Shown here: in pieces, positions 39,612 to 48,084 of the stretch
Position numbering within the stretch: the first letter of the stretch is position 1
How the letters are laid out: the number at the start of each line of letters is the position of its first letter
DNA from: Sphingomonas sp. 7/4-4
GTDB lineage: Bacteria > Pseudomonadota > Alphaproteobacteria > Sphingomonadales > Sphingomonadaceae
Direction: 5' to 3'
Assembly (NCBI RefSeq): GCF_027941955.1
Contig: NZ_CP115960.1
Coordinates: forward strand, 1,984,001 to 2,048,000
Length of the DNA: 64,000 nucleotides
Program-made: the position numbers and the translations under genes
Notes under the pieces: model-generated
Seen by the model: the letters and a program-made list of their open reading frames with translations, nothing else
Told to the model about the DNA's origin: nothing
Database searches by the model: none

Positions 39612-40634
39612 ATGGATGCACGCAAGCTCATTCTGCTCGTAGGCGCACTCGTGGTAGCCGCGATCACGGCGTTCATGGCACGCAACATCCTGACCGGTGC
39701 ATCCGCGCCTGTCGCGAACGCCATTCCGGCCGCAGCTCCGCAGAACACCACCGAAGTGATGGTCGCCACGCGCAGCCTGCCGGTGGGCACGATTCTCGAC
39801 GCCACGTCGGTGAAGTTCGTCGCCTGGCCGAAGGAGCTGATCGAAGGCGCCTATTACATCAAGGGCGAATCCGAGCTGGCCAAGCTGCAGGGCACCGTCG
39901 TCCGCTTCGCCATTCCCGCAGGTCAGCCGATCACGCAAGGCGCGCTGGTCAAGCCCGGCGATCGCGGCTTCCTCGCCGCCGCGCTCGGGCCCGGCATGCG
40001 CGCCGTCACGGTTCCCGTGTCGGCCCAGAGCGCCGTCGCCGGCTTCATCTTTCCGGGCGACCGCGTCGACCTGATGCTGACCCAGTCGGTTTCAGGCGGT
40101 GGCGACGGCCCGCCGCTCAAGGCTTCGGAAACGATCCTGCGCAACCTGCGCGTGCTCGCCACCGACCAGAAGACCGACAAGACGACCGACGACAAGGGCA
40201 ACACCGTCGTCACCACCTATTCGAACGTCACTGTCGAGGCGACACCCAAGATCGCCGAGAAGATCGCCGTCGCGCAGACCGTGGGGCAGCTCTCGCTGTC
40301 GCTCCGCTCGATCGCCGACAATCAGAGCGATCTCGAGCAGGCGATCGCCAACGGCGACGTGGATGTGCCGGCTGACGGCGATCCGAAGAAGGAAAAGGAA
40401 ATGATGGCGCGCGTCGCGGCGCGCCCGATGGAAGGCGCAGGCGGCTTCGCCACCGGTGCCGACGTGTCGCGCTTTCAGCGCAGCACGGTGCCGGGCAAGC
40501 CCGTCGATCACGGTACAGCTACATCGCCTGTGCCGGGCAATTATCCTGGTGGCGTGGCCGTCAGGAAGGGTTCGGTGGTCACCGTGGCCCGAGGCAACAG
40601 CGTGACCGAGACCGAGGTCGGGGGCAAGAACTAG
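39612..40634 (+). CDS. cpaB: Flp pilus assembly protein CpaB
   Basis: Periplasmic pilus assembly protein of 340 residues, anchored by an N-terminal helix (LILLVGALVVAAITAFMA, 5-22). It contains the SAF domain typical of CpaB/RcpC (VATRSLPVGTILDATSVKFVAWP, about 45-70, and the RAVTVPVSAQSAVAGFIFPGDRVDL segment). CpaB is thought to act around the secretin and to touch peptidoglycan. The TAG stop abuts the cpaC ATG directly, so they are translated together. Confidence 0.92.
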   Translation: MDARKLILLVGALVVAAITAFMARNILTGASAPVANAIPAAAPQNTTEVMVATRSLPVGTILDATSVKFVAWPKELIEGAYYIKGESELAKLQGTVVRFAIPAGQPITQGALVKPGDRGFLAAALGPGMRAVTVPVSAQSAVAGFIFPGDRVDLMLTQSVSGGGDGPPLKASETILRNLRVLATDQKTDKTTDDKGNTVVTTYSNVTVEATPKIAEKIAVAQTVGQLSLSLRSIADNQSDLEQAIANGDVDVPADGDPKKEKEMMARVAARPMEGAGGFATGADVSRFQRSTVPGKPVDHGTATSPVPGNYPGGVAVRKGSVVTVARGNSVTETEVGGKN

Positions 40635-42323
40635 ATGCGCAACAACACACTCCTGAACCGGGCGCTCGGCGCCACGGTCATGGCGGCTCTGGCGATGAGC
40701 CTGCCCGCCGAAGTGATGGCCCAGTCGCGCCAGCAGGCGCGGGTCGGGAATCTTCCGGTCGGCGCACAGCGCCCGACCAGCGAGGTCCTTCTCTCGGTCG
40801 GCGAGGGCGAGCTCGTCACGCTTCCCGCCAACGTCGCAAACGTATGGACCTCCAATCCGGCCGTTGCCGACGTCTACGTCGCCAACCCGCGGCAGATTCA
40901 CCTGTTCGGCAAGGATAATGGCGAGGCGACGATCTTCGCGACCACCGCTAACGGAACCGTGGTCTATTCGACCAACGTCCGGGTGAGCCAGAACCTCACT
41001 TCGATCGATCGCATGATGCGGGCGGCAATGCCTGATGCGGACATCAAGGTGACCACGGTCGGGCAGATCGCAGTGCTCACCGGCACCGTCGCGTCTCCGG
41101 ACGACAGCGAGCAGGCCCAGCGCCTGGTGGCTTCGCTGCTCAACCCCGGCATCAACGTCTCCGATCCGGCGACGCCGCTCAAGATCGGCGTGATCAACCG
41201 CCTCAAGACGGCGACTCCGCTGCAGGTGAACCTTCAGGTGCGCTTCGCCGAAGTGAACCGCAGCTTCGCCAAGAATGTCGGCGTCAATATCACGACCCGC
41301 GACCAGACGGGCGGCTTCACCTTCGGCGTGGCCACCGGACGCAATCCCGGCTCCTTCACGCCCGGCCAGCTGGCCGGTTTCCCGATCGCGCGCATTCCGA
41401 CCGCGAACGGCGGCGTCATCGAAGGCCCCTATGATCCGTCGACCGGACAGTTCATCAATCCGCGTGCCACGGACGTGACCAACATCGCCAAGGGCAACGA
41501 TTTCTCCACCCTCGGGATGGCGGGCAAACTGTTCGGCATGGACGTGCTCTCCGCAATCGACATGGGCGAGACGATGGGCCAGGTGACCGTGCTGGCCACG
41601 CCGAACCTGACGGCGCTTTCGGGCGAAACCGCGACCTTCCTCGCCGGCGGCGAAATCCCCATCCCGATCTCCCAAGCGCTCGGCGCGGTGTCGATCGAAT
41701 TCAAGCAATATGGCGTCAGCCTGGCCTTTACGCCGACCGTGCTGGCGGACGGCCGCATCTCGCTGCGCGTTCGTCCGGAGGTTTCGCAGCTTTCGTCGTC
41801 CGGCGCCGTTCAGTTCAACGGCACCGTCATCCCGGCGCTGAGCACGCGCCGCAGCGAGACCACGGTCGAGCTGGGTTCGGGCGAAAGCATGGTGATCGGC
41901 GGCCTGCTGCAGAACACCCACAACAACTCGATCAGCAAGATTCCCGGACTTGGCGACGTGCCGATCCTGGGAACATTGTTCCGCTCGAACGGCTTCCAGC
42001 GCAACGAGACCGAGCTGATGATCGTCATCACGCCGTATCTGGTGAAGCCGGTCAACGCGAACCAGATCGTGCTGCCGACCGACGGCTATCGCGCGCCGGA
42101 CGATTTCCAGCGGATCTTCGGCGGGCAGCTGAGCGCCGGCACCACCGGCGGCGATCGGCCGAAGCCGACCATGGCACCGAGCAGCGCGACGCCCGCAGTC
42201 GGAGCCTTCGCGCCGGGGCCGGCAATGCCCGCGCCCGCCAATTCGGCTGTGCAGCCCAAGGCTGTGCCCGCCCCGTCCAAACCGAAGAAGGGTGGCTCCG
42301 CTGCCCCCGGCTTCGGCTTCTGA
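40635..42323 (+). CDS. cpaC: Pilus secretin CpaC/RcpA
   Basis: Outer-membrane secretin forming the channel for the Tad pilus, 562 residues. Signal peptide to about residue 30, an N-terminal pilus-specific domain (LLSVGEGELVTLPANVANVW), a BON-like segment (DADIKVTTVGQIAVLTGTVAS), and the secretin domain with the conserved end GDVPILGTLFRSNGFQRNETELMIVITPYLV. The C-terminal 80 residues are Pro/Ala-rich. Abuts cpaB; 18 bases before cpaD. Confidence 0.93.
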   Translation: MRNNTLLNRALGATVMAALAMSLPAEVMAQSRQQARVGNLPVGAQRPTSEVLLSVGEGELVTLPANVANVWTSNPAVADVYVANPRQIHLFGKDNGEATIFATTANGTVVYSTNVRVSQNLTSIDRMMRAAMPDADIKVTTVGQIAVLTGTVASPDDSEQAQRLVASLLNPGINVSDPATPLKIGVINRLKTATPLQVNLQVRFAEVNRSFAKNVGVNITTRDQTGGFTFGVATGRNPGSFTPGQLAGFPIARIPTANGGVIEGPYDPSTGQFINPRATDVTNIAKGNDFSTLGMAGKLFGMDVLSAIDMGETMGQVTVLATPNLTALSGETATFLAGGEIPIPISQALGAVSIEFKQYGVSLAFTPTVLADGRISLRVRPEVSQLSSSGAVQFNGTVIPALSTRRSETTVELGSGESMVIGGLLQNTHNNSISKIPGLGDVPILGTLFRSNGFQRNETELMIVITPYLVKPVNANQIVLPTDGYRAPDDFQRIFGGQLSAGTTGGDRPKPTMAPSSATPAVGAFAPGPAMPAPANSAVQPKAVPAPSKPKKGGSAAPGFGF

Positions 42324-42341
42324 TGTCCTGAGGAGATCGCA

Positions 42342-42965
42342 ATGTTGTCGCGCTTCACGCCCCTCCTCCTGGCCCCGATCGCGCTGCTCAGCGCGTGCGG
42401 GACCTATAATGGCGGTGTCGACTCGGTATATCAGCCGGTAGTCGAACGGAACGATTACGTCTTCGACGTCCAGACTGCGGGCAACGGGCTCGCGTCGGGC
42501 GAAGGCCAGCGCCTCGCAGGCTGGCTCCAGTCGATGGGGCTTCGCTACGGCGATCGCGTGGCGATCGACGATGGCGGAAACGACAGCGGCGCGCGCGATG
42601 CGATCGCGGCGCAGGCGAGCCAGTACGGCCTGATATTGTCGGACCAGGCGCCGGTCACCGTCGGCCAGATCGCTCCGGGCACCGTACGTGTGGTGGTCAC
42701 GCGGATGACCGCCAGCGTTCCCAATTGTCCCGATTATTCGCGCGTCTATTCGCCTGATTACTCGCAGAGCACCAGCTCCAATTATGGCTGCGCGACCAAC
42801 AGCAATCTTGCCGCGATGGTTGCCGATCCGGGCGATCTGGTTCGCGGAGCCGCGGGCTCACCGGTCAGCGATCCGCTGACCGGTGCTAAGGCGATCAATG
42901 CGTTGCGGGGTGCCAAGCCTTCAGGCGGCGGCGGCACCGTGAAGACCGACGGAGGCACCAAGTGA
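42342..42965 (+). CDS. cpaD: Pilus assembly lipoprotein CpaD
   Basis: A 207-residue lipoprotein with lipobox LLSAC at about residue 19, and the family core RVAIDDGGNDSGARDAIAAQASQYG followed by VRVVVTRMTASVPNCPDY. The C-terminal motif NYGCATNSNLAAMVADPGDLVRG is diagnostic of CpaD. It helps place the secretin in the outer membrane. Its stop overlaps the cpaE GTG start (GTGA). Confidence 0.9.
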   Translation: MLSRFTPLLLAPIALLSACGTYNGGVDSVYQPVVERNDYVFDVQTAGNGLASGEGQRLAGWLQSMGLRYGDRVAIDDGGNDSGARDAIAAQASQYGLILSDQAPVTVGQIAPGTVRVVVTRMTASVPNCPDYSRVYSPDYSQSTSSNYGCATNSNLAAMVADPGDLVRGAAGSPVSDPLTGAKAINALRGAKPSGGGGTVKTDGGTK

Positions 42966-44239
42966 ACGCGCCCTTCAATCCCTCGCGCACCGGCCATCGC
43001 GAGCCGTTCGTCGCCTTTGTCTGCGACGAGGCGACGGCCGAGGCGCTGCGCCCGATCGCCGTCGAGCTCGGCTGGTCGCCGGAAAAGGTCAACAAGGGCG
43101 GCCTGCGCAACGCGGTCCAGACCCTGTCGGTCTCGGCGAGCCCCAACGTGCTGTTCGTCGATCTTTCGGAATCGGGCGATCCGCTCAACGACATCAATGC
43201 GCTCGCGGAAGTCTGCGAGCCGGGCACGATCGTGATCGCATCGGGCCAGGTCAACGACGTGCGCCTCTATCGCGACCTCGTCGCGAGCGGCATCCACGAT
43301 TATCTGCTCAAGCCGCTCAACCCGGATGCGTTGCGCGATACCTTTGCCCAGGCGCAGGCCGCGCTGAATGCGCCCAAGCTGGCCGAACAGGGCAGCGACG
43401 TTCCGCACTGCGCGGTGGCGGTGATCGGCACGCGCGGCGGCTGCGGCGCGTCGACGATCGCCACCTCGCTCGCCTGGCTGCTGAGCGACAAGCATGCGCG
43501 CACGACCGCATTGCTGGATCTCGACGTGCATTTCGGCACCGGCGCTCTCGCGCTCGACCTCGAGCCGGGCCGCGGCCTGACCGACGCGATCGAAAATCCG
43601 AGCCGCATCGACGGGCTGTTCATCGAACGCGCGATGGTGAAGGCTTCGGAGCGTCTCGCCGTGCTCTCGGCCGAGGCGCCGATCAACGCCCCGGTTCTGA
43701 CCGACGGCGCGGCATTCTATCAGCTGCAGGAAGAGATGCGCGGGGCGTATGAATGCACCGTGGTCGACTTGCCGCGCAACATGCTGGTCAACCATCCGCA
43801 TCTGATCACCGACGTGCAGGTCGCGGTGCTGGTGACGGAGTTGACGCTCGCCGCCGCGCGCGACGCGATCCGCATCCTCAGCTGGTTCAAGTCGAACGCG
43901 CCGCAGACCCAGGTCATCATCGTCGCCAACAAGGTCCAGCCGCAGGCGGTGCTCGAGATCAGCCGCAAGGACTTCGAAGGTTCGATCGAGCGCAAGATCG
44001 ACTTGCTCATCCCGTTCGAGCAGAAGTTCGCCGCCCAGGCCGCCAAGCTCGGCAAACCGCTCGCCGAGGCCGGCAAGTCCGCCAAGTCGCTGGCGCCGCT
44101 GACCGACCTAGCGACGCGGATCACCGTCATCACCGATTCGGGCGAGCGCGACGACAAGGCCGCACCTGCCAAGGGATCGAAGGGCAGCTCGCTGTTCGAC
44201 AAGATCAAGGTCAAGATGCCGTCAAAGGCAAAGAAGTAA
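42962..44239 (+). CDS. cpaE: Pilus assembly protein CpaE/TadZ
   Basis: A 425-residue protein with an N-terminal receiver-like (CheY-type) domain (about 15-135, without the full set of phosphorylation residues) and a C-terminal MinD/ParA-like ATPase domain from about 145. The phosphate-binding loop RGGCGAST lacks the usual lysine pair, as in other TadZ/CpaE proteins, which are thought to localise the pilus machine at the pole. Lys-rich C-terminus. Start GTG overlaps the cpaD stop. The next gene is tadB, where most clusters have the ATPase cpaF. Confidence 0.9.
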   Translation: MNAPFNPSRTGHREPFVAFVCDEATAEALRPIAVELGWSPEKVNKGGLRNAVQTLSVSASPNVLFVDLSESGDPLNDINALAEVCEPGTIVIASGQVNDVRLYRDLVASGIHDYLLKPLNPDALRDTFAQAQAALNAPKLAEQGSDVPHCAVAVIGTRGGCGASTIATSLAWLLSDKHARTTALLDLDVHFGTGALALDLEPGRGLTDAIENPSRIDGLFIERAMVKASERLAVLSAEAPINAPVLTDGAAFYQLQEEMRGAYECTVVDLPRNMLVNHPHLITDVQVAVLVTELTLAAARDAIRILSWFKSNAPQTQVIIVANKVQPQAVLEISRKDFEGSIERKIDLLIPFEQKFAAQAAKLGKPLAEAGKSAKSLAPLTDLATRITVITDSGERDDKAAPAKGSKGSSLFDKIKVKMPSKAKK

Positions 44240-44289
44240 CCAATTCGCGCCTAGGCTGCGCGGGTTAACGGGTTCGGAGGCATGTCGGC

Positions 44290-45267
44290 GTGGAATTGCT
44301 GCCGGTTTTGATGCTTGGTGGAGGCGCCTTCCTGGTGCTCGCGCTGATGGTGTTCGCTTTTTCCGGGCCGAACGCCGCGCGCGCCAGTGCACGGCGCCTG
44401 ACCGATTTGCGCGAACGCCATTCCGGCAACGCCGGTGCCGTGGCGATGGAAGCGCAGATCCGGCGAGTCACTGCCAAGAGTGCGACGAGGATGGATCTCG
44501 CCGCCTCGCGCTTCCTGCCCAATCCCGCTTTGCTCCAGAAGCGGCTCAACATGACGGGCAAGAACTGGACGCTGAGCCAATATGGCATGATCACGCTCGG
44601 GCTGATCCTCGTGCCCGGCGGACTGCTCTATCTCAACGGCGCGCCGATCTGGCTGGCGCTGTTCCTCGGATTGTTCGTCGGCGTCGGCCTGCCGCACAAG
44701 GTGGTCAGCTTCTTCATCAAGCGCCGCATCACCAAGTTCACGTCCAAGTTTCCCGATGCGATCGAATTGCTCGTGCGCGGCCTGCGTTCGGGTCTGCCGA
44801 TCACCGAGACGATGGGCGTCGTGGGTCAGGAAGTGGCCGGCCCGGTGGGCGAGGAATTCCGCTCGGTCACCGACAAGATGAAGATCGGCCGCACCCTCGA
44901 TGCCGCGCTGCAGGAGACTGCCGACCGGCTCGGTACGCCCGAATTCCAGTTCTTCACCATCACCATCGCGATCCAGCGCGAGACCGGCGGCAACCTTGCC
45001 GAGACGCTTGGCAATCTGGCCGACGTGCTGCGCAAGCGCTCCCAGATGAAGCTCAAGATCAAGGCGATGTCGTCGGAATCAAAGGCCTCGGCGCTGATCG
45101 TCGGCTCGCTGCCGTTCGTCGTGTTCACCATGGTCTGGTTCATCAACAACGACTATATGTCCAACTTCTTCAAGGATGAGCGGCTGATGGTCGCCGGCGG
45201 CGGCGGGCTCATCTGGATGGCGCTGGGCGCCTTCATCATGGCCAAGATGGTCAATTTCGAGATCTGA
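44290..45267 (+). CDS. tadB: Pilus platform protein TadB (T2SS F family)
   Basis: Inner-membrane platform protein of 325 residues; a helix at the N-terminus, helices around 97-115 and 118-135, and a pair at the C-terminus around a cytoplasmic T2SSF domain (FPDAIELLVRGLRSGLPITETMGVVGQEVAGP). The start is GTG at 44290 with GGAGG about nine bases upstream. The stop overlaps the tadC ATG (TGATG). It should bind the ATPase CpaF, which is missing nearby. Confidence 0.9.
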   Translation: MELLPVLMLGGGAFLVLALMVFAFSGPNAARASARRLTDLRERHSGNAGAVAMEAQIRRVTAKSATRMDLAASRFLPNPALLQKRLNMTGKNWTLSQYGMITLGLILVPGGLLYLNGAPIWLALFLGLFVGVGLPHKVVSFFIKRRITKFTSKFPDAIELLVRGLRSGLPITETMGVVGQEVAGPVGEEFRSVTDKMKIGRTLDAALQETADRLGTPEFQFFTITIAIQRETGGNLAETLGNLADVLRKRSQMKLKIKAMSSESKASALIVGSLPFVVFTMVWFINNDYMSNFFKDERLMVAGGGGLIWMALGAFIMAKMVNFEI

Positions 45268-46262
45268 TGATGGCACCCTCCACCGGCCCCACTTTGCTCG
45301 GCGTCGACGTCCTCTGGGTCGCGACGTTCCTCAGCGCCATCGCCGCTTCCGCCGTGGTGTTCGCGATCTACACTGCGACTACGGTGCGCGATCCGATGGC
45401 GAAGCGCGTCAAGGCGCTCAACGAGCGGCGCGAGCAACTCAAGGCGGGAATCACCGCCTCGACTTCCAAGCGCCGCGCCAAATTGGTCCAGAAGAACGAG
45501 ACGACCGACCGGATCCGTGCGCTGCTGTCTTCGATGAAGGTGCTGCAGGAGAGCCAGATCAAGGTCGCGCAGACCAAGCTGCTCCAGGCCGGCATCCGCC
45601 GCAAGGAATGGGCGGTCGCAGTGATCTTCGGCCGGCTGGTGCTGCCGATCGTGATCGGCGGGCCGATTCTGTACATGGTCTACGGCACCGACATGTTCGC
45701 CGACTGGAGCGCATTCAAGAAATACGGCCTCGTCGCGGCGGGATTCATCCTGAGCTACAAAGCGCCGGACATCTATCTCAAGAACAAGATCACCAAGCGC
45801 AGCCACGCGATCCGCAAGGGTCTTCCCGACGCGCTCGACCTGCTGGTGATCTGCGCCGAGGCCGGACTCACCGTCGACGCCGCCTTCGGCCGCGTTTCGC
45901 GCGAGCTGGGCAAGGCCTATCCCGAACTGGGCGAGGAATTCTCGCTCACCGCGATCGAATTGGGCTTCCTGACCGACCGGCGTCAGGCATTCGAGAACCT
46001 CGCCACCCGCATCGATCTCGATGCGATCCGCGGCGTCGTCACGACCATGATCCAGACCGAAAAATACGGCACCCCGCTGGCCTCCGCGCTGCGCGTGCTC
46101 TCGGCCGAATTCCGCAACGAGCGGATGATGCGCGCCGAGGAAAAGGCCGCGCGCCTGCCCGCGATCATGACCGTGCCGCTGATCCTGTTCATCCTGCCGG
46201 TGCTGTTCATCGTGATCCTCGGGCCCGCCGCCTGCTCGATCAAAGACTCGCTGATGCACTAA
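45267..46262 (+). CDS. tadC: Pilus platform protein TadC (T2SS F family)
   Basis: Second platform protein, 331 residues, with an N-terminal helix, two mid helices (about 115-160) and a cytoplasmic domain carrying LPDALDLLVICAEAGLTVDAAFGRVSRELG. The C-terminal helix IMTVPLILFILPVLFIVILGPAACS is typical. Overlaps the tadB stop. Last recognisable Tad gene in the operon; tadD, tadE/G and the pilin are not present. Confidence 0.9.
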   Translation: MMAPSTGPTLLGVDVLWVATFLSAIAASAVVFAIYTATTVRDPMAKRVKALNERREQLKAGITASTSKRRAKLVQKNETTDRIRALLSSMKVLQESQIKVAQTKLLQAGIRRKEWAVAVIFGRLVLPIVIGGPILYMVYGTDMFADWSAFKKYGLVAAGFILSYKAPDIYLKNKITKRSHAIRKGLPDALDLLVICAEAGLTVDAAFGRVSRELGKAYPELGEEFSLTAIELGFLTDRRQAFENLATRIDLDAIRGVVTTMIQTEKYGTPLASALRVLSAEFRNERMMRAEEKAARLPAIMTVPLILFILPVLFIVILGPAACSIKDSLMH

Positions 46263-46339
46263 TTCCCGCGTCGATCGTTACGGTGGCACGGGCGTTGCAG
46301 GCGAGCCAGCCTGCGCGCCGGCCAAGAGGAGATCGAGCG

Positions 46340-46606
46340 ATGCCGGGATTGCCTTTCGACACTGCCACCCAGCTCGTCGCGCTGGCACTGACCCTGGTTG
46401 CAGGCTTCTTCTTCGGCCTCGCCGCCCGCTCCGGCCGCAGCAAGTGGCGCGAGCGCTATCAGGACGAAGAGCTCAGGCACCGCACCTACCGCGACGAAAC
46501 CGGCACCGAACTGCGCGAGGCACAGCGGCGCCTGCGCGAACTGGAGGCGGAGAACGCCCAGCTGCGTGGATCAGTATCCCCAAGGCCGATACCCGATCCC
46601 TATTGA
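46340..46606 (+). CDS. Hypothetical membrane-anchored coiled-coil protein
   Basis: An 88-residue protein: one N-terminal membrane helix (about 8-27, TQLVALALTLVAGFFFGLAA), then a charged coiled coil (RYQDEELRHRTYRDETGTELREAQRRLRELEAENAQL) and a short Pro-rich tail. The start at 46340 has AGAGGAGA upstream. It lies 78 bases after tadC on the same strand and may be the last gene of the Tad operon; its role is unknown. Confidence 0.6.
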   Translation: MPGLPFDTATQLVALALTLVAGFFFGLAARSGRSKWRERYQDEELRHRTYRDETGTELREAQRRLRELEAENAQLRGSVSPRPIPDPY

Positions 46607-46649
46607 ACGCGCAGGCGACGGGCGCGGCTGACGCCGCCGCACCGGCGAT

Positions 46650-46669
46650 ATATGCATAATGATGCATAT
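46650..46669. repeat. AT-rich perfect inverted repeat
   Basis: ATATGCAT-AATG-ATGCATAT: eight-base arms and a four-base loop in otherwise GC-rich DNA, 130 bases upstream of the serine-hydrolase gene. It contains the octamer-like ATGCAT twice. It could be an operator; no matching repressor gene is adjacent. Confidence 0.5.
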
Positions 46670-46798
46670 TCCCGTTGCGGATCCCGACCTCCCCTTATTA
46701 TCCAATCCGGGAACGCAAATCTCCGTCGCGACCGCTTCAGAAAGAAGGCGGCGGGACTTGGCGCGTACCTGCCCTGTGCACCTTTTCGGAGATGAGCC

Positions 46799-48069
46799 AT
46801 GGGCAGGATCAAGCAACTTCTGATCACGATTCCGGTCATCGCCGCGACCAGCGGCGGCGGCGCACTCGCGCAAGATTTTCGGCGCATACCGACCCTGGAC
46901 ATTCGCCAGGCGTCGCCGCAGCAGCTACGGCAGCGTTTCCCGGCGCAGGAACAGGCGAGGCCGCGCCCCTACAAACTGCGCCCCGGCGGGGCCCGCCGGC
47001 TGGATCGACCAGCGCAGGATCCGGATCAGCGCGGAGGCAATCACGGTCTCGAAAATCGCTGACGAGATCAAGACCCGATTCACCGACAAGGCAGTGGGCT
47101 GGTCGGTGACCGTCATGGGCGCGGGCGGCGCCACTGCCAGCGTTGCGGGCGGTGCTGCCCGGCGCGCGCCCGACAGCGCGCCGCGAGCGATGAGCGACAA
47201 GGAGCGAATCAGCATCGCCAGCGTGAGCAAGACCATTACCGCCGCGACGATGATGCGGGTGATGCCGCAGAAGAACGTCAAGCTCGGCGACAAGGCCTAT
47301 CTCCAGCTGCCGAGCGACTGGACGTTCGATCCCAAATTCAAGGAAGTGACGATCCAGCAGCTGATGGGGCACACCAGCGGGATTTGGGACGAGAATTGCG
47401 GCATCGACCTCGCCACGCTGAAGGCATGCGCAGCCAAGGCACCGCAGGCCGACAAGAGCTTTCACTACGCGAACACCAACTATGCGCTGCAACGCCTGAT
47501 GCTGGTCCGCATGTACGGCCTGTCGGCGACCACGGCCGAGGATATGGCAACCAATATGTGACGATCGTCAATCGCCAGACATTCAACAGCGCCGGCCTGC
47601 CGTTCCTGACCTGCAAGTCACCACAGCCCGATCCCGCGCTCAGCTACAAATCCGCCAAGGATGACGGCGCGACGGACTTTCACGCCAACAATTTCGATTT
47701 CAGCACGGTGCTGCCGGGCCAGGACTGGGGCGACATGACCGCAGTCTGCGGGTCGCAGGGCTGGAACCTCAACTCACGCGAACTCGCCTGGTTCATGCAC
47801 GACCTGATGCTCACCGCAAAGATCCTGCCCCAAACCGCCGTCGACGAGATGCGCGCGGCCAATCTCGGCATGTTCTACGCCGATTATGGCGGGGGCTGAC
47901 CGCCTACTACCATGGCGGCTGGCATCCGGCCGGCTGGAACAAGGGCGAAATCAATACGCTGATCATCACCTACAGCAACGGGATCACCATCGGCGCAGTG
48001 ATCAACTCGCGCTACAATGGCGATTACGGCGGCGACCTTGCCGCGGCGGTGAAGGCGGTGCTTCCGTAA
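46799..48069 (+). CDS. Beta-lactamase-family serine hydrolase (three frame breaks)
   Basis: Penicillin-binding-protein-like serine hydrolase, about 423 residues once frames are joined. Signal peptide ends at GALA (residue 24). The SxxK motif is in IASVSKTIT and the YxN-type motif in HYANTNYAL; LMGHTSGIWD is typical of class C-like esterases and D-alanyl-aminopeptidases. Breaks: an extra base near 46985-46995, a missing G near 47548-47552, and a missing G in a G run at 47891-47895. With all three corrected the length is an exact multiple of three and the C-terminus (TAYYHGGWHPAGWNKG... VIN) is sensible. It may be a pseudogene or an intact gene with sequence errors. True substrate unknown. Confidence 0.65.
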
Positions 48070-48084
48070 GGCCAGGCGGCGGCG

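Noticed and set aside
44281..44292. ATGTCGGC before tadB as a remnant of a deleted cpaF start
   Set aside because: The spacing from GGAGG to that ATG is too short, and the GTG of tadB at 44290 is properly spaced; the idea cannot be supported from eight bases.
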